Source of the DNA: Neobacillus niacini
GTDB taxonomy: Bacteria > Bacillota > Bacilli > Bacillales > Cytobacillaceae
Reading direction: 5' to 3'
Assembly: GCF_023715415.1 (NCBI RefSeq)
Contig: NZ_JAMBOB010000011.1
Coordinates: 59,129 to 123,128, forward strand
Length of the DNA stretch: 64,000 nt
Each line of letters starts with the position of its first letter. Within the stretch, counting starts at the first letter, position 1. The translations under genes were made by a program, and so were the position numbers. Shown here one piece after another: positions 60,574 through 64,000 of this stretch. The notes under the pieces were generated by a model, which saw nothing but the letters and a program-made list of their open reading frames with translations, had not been told where the DNA came from and ran no database searches.

Positions 60574-61653
60574 ATGGTCAAGGTACGTTCCATTCTATTA
60601 TCGATGATAGTCTTGATATCAGGTTGTTCTCTTTTTGAAAAGGAAAATCTGCAGCCTAATGATCCTCTTGAGGATGAGGCGATTGTCCTGCAGCCAGACA
60701 TTGAAGTGGTGGCGGAGGAGTTACGGGTTCCGTGGTCGATTAATAAGCTAAATCAGGTTTTTTACGTGAGTGAACGAACAGGGAATATCGTGAAAATAGA
60801 TAATGGAAAAATGGAACGACAACAAGTTGCTTTGGAAAAGCCGCTCGCGAAAGCAGCGGAAGCTGGACTGCTTGGCTTTGTCCTCCATCCGGGGTTTGTT
60901 GATAATCAGAAGGCATTTTCTTATTATACCTATGGGAATGAGCAGGGACAGTTTAACAGAGTGGTTGTATTGCGGCTAGAAGGGAATCAGTGGACGGAAG
61001 AAAGAATCCTTCTTGATAAGATTCCTAGTGCAGCCTATCATCATGGCGGTCGTCTGAAGATTGGTCCGGATGGGAAGCTGTATATTACGACAGGTGATGC
61101 TACTACTCCAGAACTTTCGCAGGACGTAAGGTCTTTGAATGGGAAAATTTTAAGAATGAATCTCGATGGCAGTATTCCAGAAGATAATCCATTTGACCAT
61201 TCTTATGTTTACAGCTATGGTCATCGGAATCCTCAGGGTCTTGTATGGATAGATGATACCTTATATTCGAGTGAGCATGGTCAGTCCGCACATGATGAAA
61301 TCAATTTAATTAAACCTGGTGCGAATTATGGTTGGCCGGTAATTGAAGGAAATGAAAGGAAAGCCGGAATGGAGACACCATTGTTTCATTCAGGTAATGA
61401 AACCTGGGCGCCTTCAGGAATGGCGATCCACGATGGTAGGTTGTATGCTGCAACACTCAGAGGGAATGCAGTTAGAGAGTTCGACTTAGGTAAGAACAGT
61501 ACGAGTCCGGTTATTACGGGTTTAGGGAGGATTCGTGATGTGTTTGTTGAGGGCGAATACCTCTACTTTGTCAGCAACAATACAGACGGCAGAGGAAATC
61601 CAGATGAAAAGGATGACAAATTGTACCGAGTATTGGTAACCAATTTGAAATAA
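60574..61653 (+). CDS. PQQ-dependent sugar dehydrogenase-like lipoprotein
   Basis: A 359-residue exported lipoprotein: a signal peptide with lipobox ISGC (Cys about 18), then a six-bladed beta-propeller of the soluble glucose/sorbosone dehydrogenase family. Catalytic-site blocks are AYHHGGRLKIGPDGKLYIT, YSYGHRNPQGLVW, EHGQSAHDEINLI and GANYGWPV. Family members oxidise aldoses with pyrroloquinoline quinone. Bacillaceae usually lack PQQ synthesis genes, so it may use external PQQ or another function. RBS AGGAAAGGAAGAGA. Confidence 0.87.
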   Translation: MVKVRSILLSMIVLISGCSLFEKENLQPNDPLEDEAIVLQPDIEVVAEELRVPWSINKLNQVFYVSERTGNIVKIDNGKMERQQVALEKPLAKAAEAGLLGFVLHPGFVDNQKAFSYYTYGNEQGQFNRVVVLRLEGNQWTEERILLDKIPSAAYHHGGRLKIGPDGKLYITTGDATTPELSQDVRSLNGKILRMNLDGSIPEDNPFDHSYVYSYGHRNPQGLVWIDDTLYSSEHGQSAHDEINLIKPGANYGWPVIEGNERKAGMETPLFHSGNETWAPSGMAIHDGRLYAATLRGNAVREFDLGKNSTSPVITGLGRIRDVFVEGEYLYFVSNNTDGRGNPDEKDDKLYRVLVTNLK

Positions 61654-61675
61654 ATGGGTAAAGGCTGGTGTGAAT

Positions 61676-61909
61676 ATGACGACAAAAAGCAATAAACTAC
61701 AATATGGATGGACACTGATTGCTCATCCTACCTATCAAATCTTTACAAATAAAAACTCCTACGCCATCATCGACGAAGACAATGACGTCATGCTCAGATT
61801 CACCCTCCAAGAAAACGAAATCGAAATCCATGGTGCAAACTGGAACCTAAACTACAAAATCAACCTCGGCTTCAAAACCCTAAAAATCATCAACACACCC
61901 GAAGACTAA
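61676..61909 (+). CDS. small protein of unknown function next to the IS element
   Basis: A 77-residue protein, beta-rich by eye (YGWTLIAHPTYQIFTNKNSY, then IIDEDNDVMLRFTLQENEIE). I recognise no family. ATG 61676 follows AAAGGCTGG; a GTG six bases upstream is possible. The 3' two thirds use C-ending codons almost throughout (ATC, AAC, GAC, CTC), unlike the T/A-ending codons of its start and its neighbours. The gene stops 2 bp before the apparent end of the IS110-type element, so its natural C-terminus may have been changed by the insertion. Confidence 0.6.
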   Translation: MTTKSNKLQYGWTLIAHPTYQIFTNKNSYAIIDEDNDVMLRFTLQENEIEIHGANWNLNYKINLGFKTLKIINTPED

Positions 61910-61952
61910 TGGTGACAGCGTATAATGGCAAATAAGTCAAACACCTTTTTTC

Positions 61953-61975
61953 CTTAAAAAAGGGCGACCTTAAGT
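61953..61975. terminator. A/T hairpin near the left end of the IS110-type element
   Basis: CCTTTTTT pairs with AAAAAAGG around CCTT, followed by GCG. It could stop transcription across the element end in either direction. Confidence 0.45.
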
Positions 61976-62029
61976 AGAATCCCCTATTTCCATTTTTAGG
62001 AAGACTCAACTATCACAGAATGTATCATA

Positions 62030-62210
62030 GGGCTCCTCTAGAACGTGAAAGGACCTTGCGTTTTCATCCTACAGAGGATACCGCCTAGTAAATCTAAACT
62101 TAGATTTCACGTATTATTCGTACTTGTAGGACAAGATCCATAACGCTGTCACTCGAGGTCTGGAGCCTCAGGCACGAAGAACAATGTGATCTAACGTCCT
62201 AGAGGAGCCC
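62030..62210 (-). ncRNA. candidate bridge RNA of the IS110-type element
   Basis: A 181-nt segment is closed by a long terminal stem: GGGCTCCTCTAG-A-ACGT (62030-62046) pairs with ACGT-C-CTAGAGGAGCCC (62194-62210), 16 of 17 positions. Read on the transposase strand, the interior holds hairpins (AAATCTAA-GT-TTAGATTT; GAGG...CCTC) and TCCTACA...TGTAGGA pairing. It lies 112 bp past the transposase stop, the side where IS1111-group elements carry their guide RNA. The length is close to the about 177 nt known for IS621. Its strand contains GTGACAGCGT (62152-62143), identical to the plus-strand sequence at the apparent element boundary 61912-61921, as a guide loop would. Confidence 0.6.
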
Positions 62211-62322
62211 CATTTTAAATGAAACAACTTCCTAAGAAAATACTAACTACTTAACATTGAACAGTTTTACACTTTAATTTTAACAATTGGCACACTAATG
62301 TTGAGAAATGTATTCTTTAATT

Positions 62323-63735
62323 CTAGGCTAATTGACGATCAGTTGATGTAACGAAATCTCCATAAAACCGTTTTACATTAGGCATTCGCAGCTTCTTACT
62401 TAGCTCATCAAACAAGACATAGTATTTGTGTTCTGTACGGTACAGAGTTTGATTTCGAATCATTGAAAAGGCTAGACGAATCATTCGGTTTCCTAAGGCA
62501 ATATACGCCTGACGAGGGTGTTTACCACGTTCTTTTAGGGCAAGATACTTCTGTTTCATTTCAGGGTTATTAACGGCTAAGGATCTCCCTACTTGGTAGG
62601 TGATATTACGGAAGGTTCTTCTTCCTTGTTTAGAAACACCAAAGTATGATGGTTTTTTTCCTCCTGATTGCTTCACAATTGGATTTGTCCCTGCCATTTT
62701 AATTAATTGTCCCGCATGGTCGAAATCAGAGATATCTCCCATTTCCGCATATAATTCTGCCCCCGTCACAACACCTATCCCAGGAACGCTAAGAATGACC
62801 GCCCCTTCAGTCTGAACGAATAAATCTTCGATTTTCTTTTCTAATAATTGAATTTGGTCATCTAAAAGGTCTAACTGATCTAATTTCTGAATCAAGAGAA
62901 ATTGGTCGGCCTCCACAAACTCTTTTGGTTGCGAGATTGAGTTCTGCGCAAAATCAAGTAATATCTTAATCGTTTTATCCCTAAGTTTTAAATTTTCCCT
63001 AATAGATAGTTCACGTAAGCCCTCCTCCCCGAGGGAAAGGATATCACTGGGGTGGAGATAGTGACGCATAAAGTATCGAGGTGCTTTCGCAAATAGCTTA
63101 GAGAAAGGGGCGACATGTTCACGTTTTCCATTTATCCACATGCTTTTTCCTTGAAACTCTCGGAAAATATGATCCAAATATACACGAATCATATTTTCGG
63201 TAGAAGTCCTTTCCTCTACTAGAACACGTCGAGCACGTGTTAATTTTTGCAGGGTGTGTATGTTTCCAGTGGATAACTCGTTTGATGTCCCCCGGCCGTT
63301 AATCATAGATTGAACAATCGCCATTAGGTCTAAATTATCCGTTTTTGACCAATTCAAGAGAGCTTGCCTTTCCTGTGCAGTGGTCGCTGCATTCAAAATC
63401 CGTAAGTAGTAACCTTCAGAATGACAACGTCGCACTAAATCTTGGTAATAATGCCCCGTTGTTTCAATTCCTACTACTACCTCTTTCATACCAAGCCGAT
63501 TTCTCTGGCTGCTAATCTGTTCCTTTAGCACCTCAAGTCCCGTCAGGGATGCATCGAATTCAAATGGTTTAACTAAAACGTCCCCATAAAAAGTACAAAT
63601 TATTGCCTTGTGAGTATATTTCGCAGCATCAACTGCCACCATCAACATGTTTTCAGAACCTATTTCTCGTACAAATTGTGCCCATCGACTTCCGTTTTTT
63701 CCTTGAATATGATTCAATAATGTATATGCCATCAT
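62323..63735 (-). CDS. IS110 family transposase (DEDD recombinase)
   Basis: A 470-residue recombinase. The N-terminal RuvC-like DEDD domain shows Asp in MVAVDAAKYTHKA, Glu in VVVGIETTGHYYQ and the last Asp pair in WSKTDNLDLMAIVQ. The C-terminal Tnp_20 domain has SVPGIGVVTGAELYAEMGDI and the region GTNPIVKQSGGKKPSYFGVS with the conserved catalytic Ser. It is somewhat longer than the usual 330-450 residues. The start at 63735 is chosen because AAGGAG lies 6 bp upstream; an ATG at 63741 abuts that RBS. The reading frame is intact, so the element may be active. Confidence 0.9.
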   Translation of the reverse strand: MMAYTLLNHIQGKNGSRWAQFVREIGSENMLMVAVDAAKYTHKAIICTFYGDVLVKPFEFDASLTGLEVLKEQISSQRNRLGMKEVVVGIETTGHYYQDLVRRCHSEGYYLRILNAATTAQERQALLNWSKTDNLDLMAIVQSMINGRGTSNELSTGNIHTLQKLTRARRVLVEERTSTENMIRVYLDHIFREFQGKSMWINGKREHVAPFSKLFAKAPRYFMRHYLHPSDILSLGEEGLRELSIRENLKLRDKTIKILLDFAQNSISQPKEFVEADQFLLIQKLDQLDLLDDQIQLLEKKIEDLFVQTEGAVILSVPGIGVVTGAELYAEMGDISDFDHAGQLIKMAGTNPIVKQSGGKKPSYFGVSKQGRRTFRNITYQVGRSLAVNNPEMKQKYLALKERGKHPRQAYIALGNRMIRLAFSMIRNQTLYRTEHKYYVLFDELSKKLRMPNVKRFYGDFVTSTDRQLA

Positions 63736-63881
63736 TTTCATCTCCTTGTGGTAGGGAATAGTAATTGGAAGTTCTGTGATAGGTACTTCTATTTTACAAT
63801 GAAAATGGTGGTCTTTTTTGTTATCTGAACCTATTTTCTATACTAGGCACCAAATATACAAAAACCGCTGTTTATGATCTG

Positions 63882-63926
63882 CCCCGTAAATGTTAGACAC
63901 CAATCTAACATTTACGGGGTGTTTTT
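63882..63926 (+). terminator. hairpin in the IS3-type left end
   Basis: CCCCGTAAATGTTAG (63882-63896) pairs with CTAACATTTACGGGG (63905-63919) around ACACCAAT and is followed by TGTTTTTT. It should stop outside transcription from running into the transposase genes. Confidence 0.75.
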
Positions 63927-63927
63927 T

Positions 63928-64000
63928 ATGGCTAAATTTACAGTGGAGGAAAAGGTTCAATATGTTTTAAGGTATCAGAATGGGAATGAATCAATGGGGG
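63928..64000 (+). CDS. IS3 family transposase OrfA, N-terminal fragment
   Basis: From ATG 63928 the frame reads MAKFTVEEKVQYVLRYQNGN, then ESMG at the window edge. This is the start of the helix-turn-helix protein OrfA of IS150-type elements, which binds the element ends and is joined to OrfB by a frameshift. Only 24 residues are visible. Confidence 0.75.
   Translation, partial: MAKFTVEEKVQYVLRYQNGNESMG

Larger units (their letters stand above)
61912..63871 (-). mobile_element. IS110/IS1111-type insertion sequence (approximate limits)
   Basis: The transposase gene at 62323-63735 is flanked by a 413-bp non-coding end on its 3' side and about 130 bp on its 5' side. The limits are inferred, not proven. 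The left limit is where GTGACAGCGT (61912-61921) repeats a word of the internal RNA element. The right limit is CGCTGT (63866-63871), the reverse complement of ACAGCG at 61915-61920. Members of this family lack long terminal repeats and usually make no target duplication. The IS3-type left end begins 3 bp beyond the right limit. Confidence 0.6.
63875..64000 (+). mobile_element. IS3 family element (IS150-like), left end, cut by the window
   Basis: TGATCTGCCCCGTAAATG at 63875 has the look of an IS150-group left inverted repeat (TG...CTGCCCC...GTTAGAC). A strong hairpin and the start of orfA follow. The right end and orfB lie beyond the window. Confidence 0.7.

Noticed and set aside
62600..62815. 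Plus-strand frame inside the IS110 transposase gene
   Set aside because: Antisense to conserved Tnp_20 codons and without a RBS; not a second gene.

Overview
The window looks like a chromosomal segment of a low-GC Gram-positive spore former of the family Bacillaceae, in the Bacillus, Neobacillus or Priestia range. The signs are AT-rich sequence, strong AGGAGG ribosome sites with frequent TTG and GTG starts, a class III fructose-bisphosphatase, the phaR-phaB-phaC arrangement of Bacillus class IV polyhydroxyalkanoate synthases, RocB, an InhA-like protease, a GltC-type regulator, a YrzI-type small protein and a probable gamma-type small acid-soluble spore protein. I cannot name the species from the sequence alone.

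Layout. 1-3.3 kb: tail of a sigma-54 activator, a four-carbon acid sugar kinase with a PdxA-family dehydrogenase, and a scrambled relic of a GntP permease. 3.3-8.5 kb: fbp, an alpha/beta hydrolase, a LysR relic and rocB. 8.6-11.3 kb: a lysine riboswitch and the amino-acid ABC transporter it controls. 11.5-14.8 kb: yczE and phaR-phaB-phaC. 14.9-19.2 kb: minus-strand genes for a peptide-binding lipoprotein, a cupredoxin lipoprotein, an amidase and small proteins. 19.4-25.4 kb: an oppABCDF operon. 25.5-29.4 kb: threonine ammonia-lyase, an M6 metalloprotease and a DUF3052-like protein. 29.4-31.6 kb: a compact actin-like segregation cassette, with a repeat array, a ParM-type actin and a ParR-like adaptor. 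31.6-38.9 kb: a UreH-type metal transporter, a GltP-type carrier, gdhA divergent from a gltC-like regulator, pepT, a 20-bp tandem repeat and a NERD protein. 38.9-47.5 kb: a TetR-controlled ABC exporter, an ASCH protein, a heterodimeric ABC exporter and niaP. 47.6-52.4 kb: livJHMGF. 52.4-61.9 kb: a radical SAM protein, YbaK, a double P-loop protein, spore-related small proteins, a beta-propeller cytochrome c, an AlkD-like protein, a HAD phosphatase and a PQQ-type sugar dehydrogenase. 61.9-64 kb: an IS110/IS1111-type element with a structured non-coding RNA, abutting the left end of an IS3-family element.

The window is dominated by nutrient uptake and carbon/nitrogen balance: oligopeptides (opp), branched-chain amino acids (liv), lysine-type amino acids (riboswitch ABC), dicarboxylates or glutamate (gltP), peptide cleavage (pepT, inhA), threonine and arginine breakdown (ilvA, rocB), ammonium assimilation (gdhA) and carbon storage (pha). 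The two features that most deserve a second look are the ParMRC-like cassette lodged among housekeeping genes, and the non-coding end of the IS110-type element, which resembles a bridge RNA and shares a 10-nt word with the apparent element boundary.
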